The notes beneath the pieces were generated by a model, which did not search any database, was not told the origin of the DNA, and was given only the letters and a program-made list of their open reading frames with translations. A stretch of DNA of 64,000 bases, taken from NCBI GenBank assembly GCA_030348385.1, contig JAUCFP010000006.1, forward strand, positions 434,001 to 498,000, given 5' to 3'. The position numbers and the translations under genes are program-made. Origin of the DNA: Cytobacillus sp. NJ13 (GTDB lineage Bacteria; Bacillota; Bacilli; Bacillales; Cytobacillaceae). Positions 1 to 8,185 of this stretch are shown here, in pieces (position 1 is the stretch's first letter; every line of letters starts with the position of its first letter).

Positions 1-1248
1 CTTAAAAGGCTCGAAGGGAATTTAAGAGATGTCCCTCTCATTTCTGATCAAGACTTTATACAAGGTAGATTTCAACCACTTCCGTCTATCATTGAATCTG
101 CAAGAGCTATCATGAGAGATGAACCTTTGCCTCAAATTAAAACTTTAAAAAGTAGTAACTTTGATAAGGTAGTTGAAGAGGTGAAGTTGATCGTTGAAAA
201 AGCAAAGCGCGATCACACTCATCATCTTGTATTAGTATCTGGTGTGCCCGGTGCAGGGAAAACTTTTGTAGGGTTGACACTTGCTCACGATATTGAGAAA
301 GCTGTTTATTTATCAGGTAATGGTCCACTTGTAGATGTACTTCAAGATAGCTTGAAAGACAAAACCTTTGTCCAATCACTATATGGATATAAGACTGACT
401 ATCTAAAATACCGTATTGTGCCTTATGAGCATGTTCTCATCTTTGATGAAGCGCAACGAGCTTGGGATGCAAAAAAGATGAAAGGGGAAAAAAGCGAACC
501 AGATGTAATAATTGAAATAGCAAAACACAAATCATGGTCCGTTGTAGTTGGGTTGATTGGAGAAGGCCAAGAAATTCATATTGGTGAAGAAGGTGGGATA
601 GGGCTATGGAATGAAGCTATTAAAGGTAAGGATGTACATGTTCATGCCAAACACCACCAAAAAATTTTCCCTAACGCTCTTACTTATCATGAAAATCGAG
701 AACTACATTTAAATACTTCTTTACGAACACATAATGCTTTAATGTATTTTGAATGGGTTGAATCCTTTTTTGCTGGGGATATTGATCGTTGCAAAAAGCT
801 TCAAGAAAAACTAACAAAAGAACGATATACTTTAAAGTTTGTAGACAATCTTGGTGACGCAAAAGAATATGTTCAAAAATTATATGAGGGAACAGATAAA
901 ACCTATGGAATTGTCATATCTTCAGGAATAAAATATCCGGAAGGTGTTAAGTTAGTACCTTTTAGTCAACGAAATTTTGTTCCAAAACATCATGTGGCTT
1001 ATTTCAATTATCCCGACTCTCCTTATTATTGTAAAAAACTAGATTATGCAGCCACAGAATTTCAAGTGCAAGGACTTGAACTGGATATGGCAATAGTCTA
1101 TTGGGGTAGTGATTTAAAATGGAAAAATGGAAAATGGACTTTTAATCATTTAAAACATGATGCTAATGATCCTTATCAAATGAAGTTAAATGCATATAGA
1201 GTACTTCTAACTAGGGGAAGAGATGGGGTAATTATTTGTAGGAATTAA
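1..1248 (+). CDS. Schlafen group 3-type (DUF2075) P-loop helicase, C-terminal part, 5' end outside window
   Basis: The reading frame is open from base 1, so the ATG at 112 is internal and the N-terminus lies outside the window. The visible 415 residues form a superfamily I helicase/ATPase core. Walker A GVPGAGKT is encoded at about 241-264, and Walker B LIFDEAQRAWD follows near 436-470. The C-terminal QGLELDMAIVYWG and YRVLLTRGRDG segments resemble helicase motifs V and VI. This arrangement is typical of the DUF2075/Schlafen helicase family, seen in phage-defence and stress islands. The substrate is not visible. An NTP pyrophosphohydrolase gene follows in the same direction after its own promoter-like TATAAT. 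High confidence in the fold, low in the role. Confidence 0.85.
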   Translation, partial: LKRLEGNLRDVPLISDQDFIQGRFQPLPSIIESARAIMRDEPLPQIKTLKSSNFDKVVEEVKLIVEKAKRDHTHHLVLVSGVPGAGKTFVGLTLAHDIEKAVYLSGNGPLVDVLQDSLKDKTFVQSLYGYKTDYLKYRIVPYEHVLIFDEAQRAWDAKKMKGEKSEPDVIIEIAKHKSWSVVVGLIGEGQEIHIGEEGGIGLWNEAIKGKDVHVHAKHHQKIFPNALTYHENRELHLNTSLRTHNALMYFEWVESFFAGDIDRCKKLQEKLTKERYTLKFVDNLGDAKEYVQKLYEGTDKTYGIVISSGIKYPEGVKLVPFSQRNFVPKHHVAYFNYPDSPYYCKKLDYAATEFQVQGLELDMAIVYWGSDLKWKNGKWTFNHLKHDANDPYQMKLNAYRVLLTRGRDGVIICRN

Positions 1249-1342
1249 GGTTAAATGGTTCTTTATTTGGACTAGTTATTACTGTGATCCGCAGAGAGTA
1301 AAATAGGAGCAGTTTACTTGGAGTCTTCAAGTATTTATTTGT

Positions 1343-1367
1343 TATAATTATGCATAACTAAAGGAGG
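1343..1367 (+). promoter_or_regulatory. -10 box and strong RBS for the pyrophosphohydrolase gene
   Basis: TATAAT lies at 1343-1348 and an AAAGGAGGT Shine-Dalgarno starts at 1360, about 7 bases before the ATG at 1375. I saw no convincing -35 box. The gene probably has its own start of transcription rather than relying on the upstream helicase gene. Confidence 0.5.
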
Positions 1368-1374
1368 TAACATA

Positions 1375-1653
1375 ATGCCAGTTTACAATAAACTTGTTCG
1401 AGACCGTATTCCAGAAGTCATTGATAATACAGGAAATACCTTTACTACTAGAATATTGGAAGACAATGAATACATAAAAAAGTTAAAAAAGAAAAGTTAC
1501 GAAGAGTTAGAAGAGTATATGAATACTACGAATCCTCATGATACTCTTGAAGAATTGGCAGATATCCTTGAAATCATACATGCTTTTACTGAGTATCATG
1601 GTTTTTCAATTGAAGATTTAGAAAATGTTCGAAGAAGTAAGGCAGAGAAATGA
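1375..1653 (+). CDS. MazG-like / phosphoribosyl-ATP pyrophosphohydrolase-like NTP-PPase, shortened by in-frame TGA
   Basis: This is an all-alpha NTP pyrophosphohydrolase-like protein that begins with YNKLVRDRIPEVI. It carries the EExxE...ELADxxE metal-binding pattern: EELEEYM, then EELADILEIIHA. Family members usually continue past the KAEK segment with GGFKEK(I/V)FLI-VEE. Here that tail is encoded in the same frame, but after a TGA at 1651-1653, and it ends at a TAA at 1696-1698. The product therefore loses about 15 residues unless the stop is read through. TGA in place of CGA is the simplest explanation. The role is likely hydrolysis of non-canonical nucleotides. A second broken copy lies at 5888-6208. 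Confidence 0.8.
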   Translation: MPVYNKLVRDRIPEVIDNTGNTFTTRILEDNEYIKKLKKKSYEELEEYMNTTNPHDTLEELADILEIIHAFTEYHGFSIEDLENVRRSKAEK

Positions 1654-1795
1654 GGTGGATTTAAGGAGAAAGTCTTTTTGATTGATGTAGAGGAGTAATA
1701 TGTCTTTTACATGATATATATGAGTAATTTCAAGAAAAATTTGAAGCAGTATAATAGCTGTTTCTTTTTATTTACATAAAATAGAATTTTTTAGA

Positions 1796-1845
1796 AAAGA
1801 CATTCTTTGTAGACGTTTATCGTCTACGGAGGATGTCTTTATTTT
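1796..1845 (+). terminator. Intrinsic terminator after the pyrophosphohydrolase gene
   Basis: AAAGACAT (1796-1803) pairs with ATGTCTTT (1833-1840), and the inner GTAGACG pairs with CGTCTAC. The result is one long stem of about 20 pairs including G-U pairs, followed by a T-rich stretch. Confidence 0.75.
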
Positions 1846-1885
1846 TAATGTTTAAAGAATACAAGATTGAAAAGGGCTGAGCGAT

Positions 1886-2111
1886 ATGCAAAAAGCAAAT
1901 ACAAGCGGTTTTAGAATAAAGCAAGCTCGATACAATGCAAAAATGGATTGAATTAGCAGATGCACTGGAGATTGAGTACAATATAAAGATCACTCAATCA
2001 GATATTTCAGAGATCGAAAGATGTGTCAGTGGTGTTAAAGGCTATGAATTATATTATATTTTCAAAATCTTGAATGTAGATCCACTTTGGTTTTTTAAAG
2101 GTGAGGAATAG
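1886..2111 (+). pseudogene. XRE-family HTH regulator, frameshifted remnant
   Basis: The ATG at 1886 opens a frame reading NTSGFRIKQARYNAKMD that stops at once. The next frame continues as IELADALEIEYNIKITQSDISEIER and ends LNVDPLWFFKGEE at the TAG at 2109-2111. Joined, the two halves match a short XRE helix-turn-helix protein whose usual KMTQIELA turn is interrupted. About 5 bases appear to be missing after the codons for KM, which shifts the frame. The gene would have been a repressor-type DNA-binding protein of about 75 residues next to the HNH gene. It is unlikely to be functional. Confidence 0.75.
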
Positions 2112-2140
2112 TCAAATTTATTTCTAAGGAGTGGCGAAGT

Positions 2141-3047
2141 GTGAATATAAATGATTTCAAAAAAGAAGATTTTTGGAGAGCAATCATTTTATATGGCTTA
2201 AATCAATCTACATATATAATTGCTCTAGGAAAATCTTTAATCAGGTTTTCAACGCAAGGAGAAACAAATATATCAATGAATGAATTAGCAGAAGATTTTT
2301 TTGAAATTTATCGAGAACGTTTAAAAGAGGGAAAAGCACAACTTGCGACACCTAATAGACAAACTGCAATGGAGAAAAATAGCGTTATACAATAATGGGA
2401 AACTCAATAGGACTCAAGCTATTGAAAAAGTTGAAAGAGAAGCATTTAACGACGTTATAAGGAGATTCCATACTGTAGAAAAACAAGAAGTACCTGTTAA
2501 GTTTTACGAGAAAACTGAAAATGGATTGGTTATATTTGATAATGTATTTGAAATTTTTTCGGATAAGAATAATAGTCAGCTCAATAATGAGTTAGATTCT
2601 CGATGGGACTTGCTTGAGGGTGCTTTTGAGATAAAGAGAAGTAATAGTAAATTAATGAATGATATAAGAAATATATATTTAGTTAATGGCCATGAGAGGA
2701 CTGATATAACGAAAAATCGTGAAGTGCTAAATGGCTATCAGAACAACGTGTGTTTCTATTGTGGTGAACTTATATCTGAAGATGATGTTCATGTAGATCA
2801 TGTTATCCCCCGACAATTTCTATATCATGATGAAATTTGGAATCTAGTTCTATCTCATGAATTCTGTAACATGCAAAAAAGTGATAACCTTCCACATCGG
2901 TATTATGTAGAAAAGCTATTAGAACGAAACGAAAATTTTATTAAAAATAATCATCCTAATAGTAATAAACTAAAGCTGCAATTAAGGATAAAAGTAAATA
3001 ATAAGTTAAAGAGTTTTCAGTTACTAATTCTAAAACTTGCTTGGTGA
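2141..3047 (+). pseudogene. HNH endonuclease gene split by a one-base frameshift
   Basis: The first half starts at GTG 2141 (RBS AAGGAG at 2127-2132) and runs MNINDFKKEDFW to about RQTAMEK, stopping at 2395. The second half, in another frame, continues IALYNNGKLNRTQAIEKVEREA without a break and ends at 3047. Removing one A from the A5 run at 2375-2379 joins the two. The second half carries an HNH/Zn module: CFYCG, then HVDHVIP, then N...CN. The gene is probably a nuclease of a restriction or mobile element context. The frameshift could be decay, phase-variation-like slippage or a sequencing error in a homopolymer. Confidence 0.75.
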
Positions 3048-3571
3048 ATTAACTTTTATTTATTTCTGTTCTTGTAGTGGTACATCTTTTAATATGATGG
3101 AATTCTGAGGAAAACCAAATTACAGTCTGGGAATGTATCGAGCAGAATAAATAATACATAACTTATAATTCCATAGTTATATTACTGAGAAGTAAACCTT
3201 CTCTTATACAATCGTTGATTGATTCATACATAAACATAAAATTTTCAGTGGGAATTTACATTTATTAATTTTTAATTTTTTTTAATGAGTGCACTATAAA
3301 AATAATTGGCTGAAAAGATGTGATTTAAAAGGGAAGAATAAAGAAAGGAAAATTATACAAATTTATTAATGAATAACATTATAGGAAATGGTACTTTTTG
3401 ATTTAGTAGCAGACTTACCGAGATTTGATGAAGTAAATTCGATATCAATTAATAAAGTATTATATTTGGTTTTCGAACCTATAATGAAGGTGTTTAGTAT
3501 TTTGTGTAGAAAAATATAATTAATTCAAGTTATATACAACATTTTCTTGTTATATCTTAATGATTTCCTTT
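3048..3571. other. AT-rich intergenic gap with no convincing gene
   Basis: About 520 AT-rich bases. The only candidate is a 43-codon frame at 3388-3519 starting MVLFDLVADLPRF, with no good RBS and no family I recognise. It may be a remnant of a lost gene. There is no clear promoter consensus, although sequence just upstream of 3586 must drive the next gene. Confidence 0.4.
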
Positions 3572-3585
3572 AAGGAGTGTTTATT

Positions 3586-5826
3586 ATGAGTATGTCTGAT
3601 GAAAAAATTTTCGAAATAGCAAATAATTTAAGAGAAGAAAAAGAATTTTCGGTAAGTACTTTACTTGAAAAGTTGGTAGAGGAAAATATAAAATTAAATT
3701 TTGATGAAATTTATAATTTTAATAGCTTTTGGAATAGTAGGGAGTATTTAGTACCTAAAATCATATGTGAATTTCTTGAATCTTTTGTAAAGGATAAACA
3801 AAATTTAAAGGTCTTAGATCCTTGGTGCCACTTTGGGGAATTGTTAAACTCTGTAAGTAGTAGTACGGTTAAATCTATAGGAATAAACCTTTATAACAAA
3901 GACCTTATAATAGCGAGTAAAATGTTAAGTTCAAATAAAAATTTACAGTTGATAAAGGGGGACCCACACAAAGAATTAGAATATATAAATGAAAAATTTA
4001 GTCTTATATTAAGTTGTTTTCCGTTTAGTTCCATAAAAAAAAGTCAAAAAATTGGTGGAAATGAGATCTTTGATTCGGAGTTTAACTTATTAATGTTAAA
4101 AGCATCTAATTTGTTATCACAAGATGGTAAAGGGTTTTTTGTAGTTCCACCCAGTTTTTTTAATAATGCAACAGAAAAATCTGTTAGAAAATCTTTAAAA
4201 AAATTTGATTTATTTATTGATGCTATTTTTTATTTACCTCCAGGAACTTTTAAAAACACTTCAATTGCTTCATATTTAATTGTCACAAGTAGAGTAAAAT
4301 TTGGAGAATTATTTATAGCTGAACTTGGTAATAAGGAAAATATAAATACAATTCTTGAAAATTGGAAATATAGAAAAAAGGGAAAAGTTTTTTCACTGGG
4401 TTATTTAACAAAAACAGACCATTTTCTTTCTTTTGAAAAGATAGAGAAAGAATTAGAAATCGAAAGGCTTGTTAGTAAATCGAATTTAACACCTTTTCAA
4501 ATTCAATCATTCGCTTCAGAAATTAAAATAAGTAACAAAAATTTAGATAATGGTTTTGAAGAAAAACCTAATACAATATATTTACCATTAATAGGTTTGT
4601 CAAACACTGTGTCAAGATTAGATGAGATAACGTTAAAGCCACAAAATTATGTTCAAATAGTTATTGATCCTAAAAAAGCATCTGCAGATTTTATTGCAAA
4701 TTGGTTTAATACAGATTTAGGTATTTTAGTTAGAGAAAGCTTAATGAATGGAACTACAATTCAACGTATTAGTAAATCAAGTATAATGAACGCTATTGTT
4801 TACTTACCCACTTATGAAACTCAAATACATATTGTAGATCTCCACTCTAAAATTACTAATCTAAGAGCGGAGTTAAGCAGTATAGAGGGTCATCTCTGGA
4901 AAAATCCTGCAAGCTATAGAAATATAAAATTAAGATTAAGAGAATTAAACAGAAATACAGGTTTAGAAGAGTGGATAGAAAAACTTCCTTTCCCTTTAGC
5001 CTCCATACTTTGGAAATATTACGCTACTAAAGATGTGCGTAATAAAAAGGACTTCTTACTCTATTTTTTCGAAGCATTAGCTCAATTTGAAGTTGTTTTG
5101 ATGTTAAGCGCATTTAATAATGATAAGGAACTTTTATCAAATGAAATAAACTTAGATATTGAAAAAATATCCAGAAGTACTTTTGGTTCTTGGGTAATTT
5201 TTGGCGAACAGTTAGCAAAATTAATAAGGACGCATATGTCTAGTAACCATAAAGATAGATGTTTACGTATGTTTAGAACAAAAAAGAAAGAATTAATTGA
5301 AGTTATTTGTAGTAAAAAAGTATATCAGGTATTAAAGATTACAAAAGATTATCGGAATGATTGGAAGGGTCATGGTGGAGTAGAAGGTGTTAGAGAATCC
5401 AAGAGTAGATTAAAGTTATTAGAGGCTGAGCTAGTAAAAATAAGAGAGGTTTTTGGAGATGTATTTGAAGATACTCAGCTTATAAAACCAGGACAAGGGC
5501 ATTTCGAAAATGGGTTATTTCATAGTCGGTGCTCTTTACTAATGGGAACTAGATCGTCTTTTAAAGATGTAGCGATAAAGACAACAAGTGGTTTAGATAT
5601 TAATAAATTATACTTTGTTGAAGATAGTAGTCATGACCCATTAGAGTTATTACCGTTTATTAGATTAATGCCTAGTCCAAGCACAGAGGAAAATGCGTGT
5701 TATTTTTATAACAGGATCGATAAAAATGGGGTTAGAATGGTTTCTTATTATTTTGATAGGGATTCAGAGATTACTATACCTGAGGATAATATTAGTAATA
5801 TTATTGAAAGTTTAATTAGAAACTAG
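3586..5826 (+). CDS. Type I HsdM-like protein with degenerate methylase motifs, S-like segment and possible HEPN-like tail
   Basis: ATG 3586 is the start: AAGGAG at 3572-3577 sits 8 bases upstream, whereas the in-frame GTG at 3577 overlaps that RBS. The product has 746 residues. Residues about 50-240 have the N6-adenine methylase layout: a helical lead-in, then a motif I position reading DPWCHFGELL (78-87, usual DPxCGSGxxL) and a motif IV position reading SCFPF (143-147, usual NPPF/Y). Both catalytic signatures are altered. Residues about 320-440 resemble a type I specificity-subunit half, with a conserved-region-like GTTIQRIS...IVYLPTYETQIHIV pattern. The last 300 residues are helical and include RNDWKGH (590-596), which fits the Rx4-6H spacing of HEPN ribonucleases. 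No restriction subunit is nearby. The role may be defence, but this is inferred. Confidence 0.65.
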   Translation: MSMSDEKIFEIANNLREEKEFSVSTLLEKLVEENIKLNFDEIYNFNSFWNSREYLVPKIICEFLESFVKDKQNLKVLDPWCHFGELLNSVSSSTVKSIGINLYNKDLIIASKMLSSNKNLQLIKGDPHKELEYINEKFSLILSCFPFSSIKKSQKIGGNEIFDSEFNLLMLKASNLLSQDGKGFFVVPPSFFNNATEKSVRKSLKKFDLFIDAIFYLPPGTFKNTSIASYLIVTSRVKFGELFIAELGNKENINTILENWKYRKKGKVFSLGYLTKTDHFLSFEKIEKELEIERLVSKSNLTPFQIQSFASEIKISNKNLDNGFEEKPNTIYLPLIGLSNTVSRLDEITLKPQNYVQIVIDPKKASADFIANWFNTDLGILVRESLMNGTTIQRISKSSIMNAIVYLPTYETQIHIVDLHSKITNLRAELSSIEGHLWKNPASYRNIKLRLRELNRNTGLEEWIEKLPFPLASILWKYYATKDVRNKKDFLLYFFEALAQFEVVLMLSAFNNDKELLSNEINLDIEKISRSTFGSWVIFGEQLAKLIRTHMSSNHKDRCLRMFRTKKKELIEVICSKKVYQVLKITKDYRNDWKGHGGVEGVRESKSRLKLLEAELVKIREVFGDVFEDTQLIKPGQGHFENGLFHSRCSLLMGTRSSFKDVAIKTTSGLDINKLYFVEDSSHDPLELLPFIRLMPSPSTEENACYFYNRIDKNGVRMVSYYFDRDSEITIPEDNISNIIESLIRN

Positions 5827-5887
5827 TTGAGTAAAAAAGATACGAATTAAATAGTAAAAAAAGATTAAGGAATACAATATATAAGGC

Positions 5888-6208
5888 CTGCACTATAACA
5901 AGCTAGTTCGTGACCGTATTCCACAAATCATTGCAGGAACAGGGAGGAACTATTCAATAAAATTTCTTGACCAGTCAGAATACGTTAAAGAACTCAGGAA
6001 AAAGTGTTTCGAAGAATTACAGGAATATGCAAACGCGATTTATAATGAAGTTGCTTTAGAAGAACTTGCTGGCTTACTTGAAATTGTCCATGCACTTGCC
6101 GATTTTCATGGTACATCGATTGAGAATTTAGAGAAATTACGGAAATAAAAAGCTGCAGAATGTGGAGGTTTTAAAGAGAAAATATTTTTAATCGAGGTCG
6201 AAGAATAA
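5888..6208 (+). pseudogene. Second NTP pyrophosphohydrolase-like copy, broken
   Basis: Read from 5888 (CTG in place of ATG), this frame gives HYNKLVRDRIPQII...EELQEYAN...EELAGLLEIVHALADFHG. It then stops at TAA 6146-6148 and resumes KAAECGGFKEKIFLIEVEE to the TAA at 6206-6208. It is a diverged paralogue of the gene at 1375. It has lost its normal start codon and gained a stop where the family has a lysine codon, and there is no good RBS. It is almost certainly inactive. Confidence 0.8.
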
Positions 6209-6280
6209 TGAGCCCGCTACAGTAAAACATTCTATAAAGCCTATTGCACTATAAAACAGAAAAATAAATTCACGATAAAA

Positions 6281-6301
6281 AGACACTTCTATGAGGTGTC
6301 T
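6281..6301. repeat. Left direct repeat (target duplication) of the IS1182-type element
   Basis: These 21 bases (AGACACTTC...GTGTCT) recur exactly at 7863-7883. The repeat is itself palindromic, the stem-loop of an intrinsic terminator, so the element duplicated a hairpin on insertion. Confidence 0.85.
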
Positions 6302-6314
6302 TCAGTTTGTAGAC

Positions 6315-6352
6315 AAAAGGGGTTCGGAATGGTCTCATTCCGAACCCCTTTT
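6315..6352. terminator. Strong hairpin inside the left end of the IS
   Basis: AAAAGGGGTTCGGAATG pairs perfectly with CATTCCGAACCCCTTTT around a 4-base loop. Read on the minus strand it lies downstream of the transposase stop. It can act as a terminator and block transcription passing through the element. Confidence 0.8.
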
Positions 6353-6412
6353 TGATTTTTCATTGAATTTGAAGCAATTAAAGCGAATTGCAGACCTCTC
6401 CGAGGTTATCAT

Positions 6413-7771
6413 TTAAGCCATTTTTGGACCTTTCCAAGTCCAATTGGCCATTTTCTTTAAATTCATGGCAGCGAAAGTAAGCATCGCCTGCATCGACAAT
6501 TTTTCAAGTCCCCTGAGGGTTGTCCAACGCATGCCATGCTTTTCTTTTGCATCCGCGAATACTCGTTCAATTGTTTCCTTGCGTTTTTCATAAATCGGTT
6601 TGACGACTTGATGGTGGCGAAGATGATCTGCTTCTTCCACGGGTTCCTCCCACACGTGACGTTGAATCAGCTTTTGTTGCGCTTGACTCAGTGTGCATTG
6701 AGACAAGAAGGGGCATTCAGCACAAATTCGCGGATCAGATTTATATTGACGATACCCTTCCTTTGTAGTCGTTGTGTATTTTAATATCTCAACAGCTGGG
6801 CAAATGTAGCAGTCAAAATGCTCATCATAAACATACTCATGTTTTCTGAAGAATCCCTTGTTTGTACGAGGTCGTGTGTAAGGTAAAGCAGGTGTGATGT
6901 CGTTTTTCAATAAGTAGCTCGTGATAGCAGGTGTTTTATACGCTGCGTCTGCCGCAACAGCTTCAGGTTTACTAACTTTCTCAATGACTTGTTCTACCAA
7001 TGGCTCTAAAATATGACTATCATGCGTGTTACCAGGAGTTACAATTGTGCCTAACACAAAGCCGTTGCGGTCTGCGGCCGTATGAAAAGAATAGGCGAAC
7101 TGTTTTGTACGCTCATCTTTTACATAGTAGCCACTCTCTGGATCTGTTGTACTTTCCTTAATTTCTTTGTGTTCTTCCTTATCAAACTTATCTGGTGGAA
7201 ACGGCTTTTTTCCATGATCCTCACGGTCTTGGTTAATTTCCTCTTGAAGGCGTTCCTGATAGGCGCGGGTTTCTTTTCGAACAACTTTCTTTTCAAATTT
7301 GCGTTTATTTGCACTCGCTTTTACATGCGTAGAATCTATAAAAACGTGTTCAGCACTAATTAAATTCTTTTCAGCTGCAGTTTTTAAGATACGGTAAAAT
7401 ATCTGTTCAAAGAGATCGGTGTTCTTAAATCGGCGTTCATAGTTTTTACCGAAAGTTGAGAAGTGAGGAACTTTATCGTGGAATCCATAACCTAAAAACC
7501 AACGATAAGCCATATTCGTTTTCAATTCTTCAATGGTTTGACGCATGGAACGAATACCGAAGGTATATTGAATTAATGTGAGTTTAATTAATATTACAGG
7601 GTCAATACTTGGGCGTCCTTTTTCCGAATACTTATCTTTTACCAAGTCATAGATGAATGAGAAATCAATCACTGCTTCAATTTTACGAACCAAGTGATCT
7701 GCTGGTACAAGCTCGTCTAAAGCAACCATTTCAATTTGATCCCGTTGAATTGGATTATGTTTTGAAAGCAT
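6413..7771 (-). CDS. IS1182-family DDE transposase
   Basis: The 452-residue protein has the usual IS1182 layout. The N-terminal domain starts HNPIQRDQIEMV and includes a conserved YTFGIRSMRQTIEEL stretch. The DDE catalytic core has HVFIDSTHVKASANKRK (first Asp), VAADAAYKTP (second Asp) and a C-terminal ...YEKRKETIERVFADAKEKHGMRW... segment holding the Glu. Length and motifs look intact and there are no internal stops, so the element may still be mobile. The gene reads away from the sigma/CMD locus, and no RBS-level regulation is evident. Confidence 0.93.
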   Translation of the reverse strand: MLSKHNPIQRDQIEMVALDELVPADHLVRKIEAVIDFSFIYDLVKDKYSEKGRPSIDPVILIKLTLIQYTFGIRSMRQTIEELKTNMAYRWFLGYGFHDKVPHFSTFGKNYERRFKNTDLFEQIFYRILKTAAEKNLISAEHVFIDSTHVKASANKRKFEKKVVRKETRAYQERLQEEINQDREDHGKKPFPPDKFDKEEHKEIKESTTDPESGYYVKDERTKQFAYSFHTAADRNGFVLGTIVTPGNTHDSHILEPLVEQVIEKVSKPEAVAADAAYKTPAITSYLLKNDITPALPYTRPRTNKGFFRKHEYVYDEHFDCYICPAVEILKYTTTTKEGYRQYKSDPRICAECPFLSQCTLSQAQQKLIQRHVWEEPVEEADHLRHHQVVKPIYEKRKETIERVFADAKEKHGMRWTTLRGLEKLSMQAMLTFAAMNLKKMANWTWKGPKMA

Positions 7772-7862
7772 TTAAATCACCTCAAACATTGTATTACTTC
7801 TATTTTAAAACAAAAAAGACTGCAGACAAGCACGATTTTCATCGAGTTTGTCGACAGTCTGA

Positions 7863-7883
7863 AGACACTTCTATGAGGTGTCT
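7863..7883. repeat. Right direct repeat (target duplication) of the IS1182-type element
   Basis: Exact copy of 6281-6301. It is followed by TTTTTATTT, which restores the T-tract of the original terminator on this side. Confidence 0.85.
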
Positions 7884-7962
7884 TTTTATTTGTCTTAAGT
7901 TCGAGCACCTTTCCACTTTAACCTTCCTAGTTTTGCACTCAAATACTTTTTAACAATCAGAA

Positions 7963-7989
7963 TGTCACAAAAAGAATCCTAGGATCGTT
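7963..7989 (+). promoter_or_regulatory. ECF41-type promoter upstream of the CMD-family gene
   Basis: TGTCACA at 7963-7969 is followed after exactly 16 bases by CGTT at 7986-7989. This fits the known ECF41 promoter pattern (TGTCACA, 16-bp spacer, CGTC-like -10). The same -35, spacer length and -10 recur upstream of the sigma gene. It predicts a leader of roughly 190 bases before the ATG at 8186, in which I see no gene. Confidence 0.8.
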
Positions 7990-8185
7990 ATATTTATGAA
8001 CGCGATTTAGAGGGGAGGTGAAAAAAGTCAAGGCAGAAATCTAAACAGAAAACGATGACTGCTAAAATGAATAAATTCACCTGTATTTCGGAACCGTCCA
8101 AGGAGCTTGCATATTCGATTCGATAAAGCCTTAGTTCACATGTGAGTAGAAAACAAAATTATTATAGAAAAGGGGTACAACAATA

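Larger units (their letters stand above)
6302..7862 (-). mobile_element. IS1182-family insertion sequence, apparently complete
   Basis: The 1561-bp element contains one full-length transposase on the minus strand. The ends are imperfect inverted repeats: the left begins TCAGTTTGTAGACAAA and the right, read inwards, TCAGACTGTCGACAAA. Flanking 21-bp direct repeats define the boundaries. IS1182 members are known to insert into palindromic terminator-like targets, which fits this site. Confidence 0.85.

Noticed and set aside
112..1248. ATG at 112 as the start of the helicase gene
   Set aside because: The frame is open upstream to base 1 and the sequence reads as protein; the gene simply starts outside the window.
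3388..3519. 43-codon frame starting MVLFDLVADLPRF
   Set aside because: No ribosome binding site and no recognisable family; kept only as a possible relic in the gap entry.
7082..7363. Plus-strand open frames inside the IS element
   Set aside because: They are antisense shadows of the transposase with no start signals.
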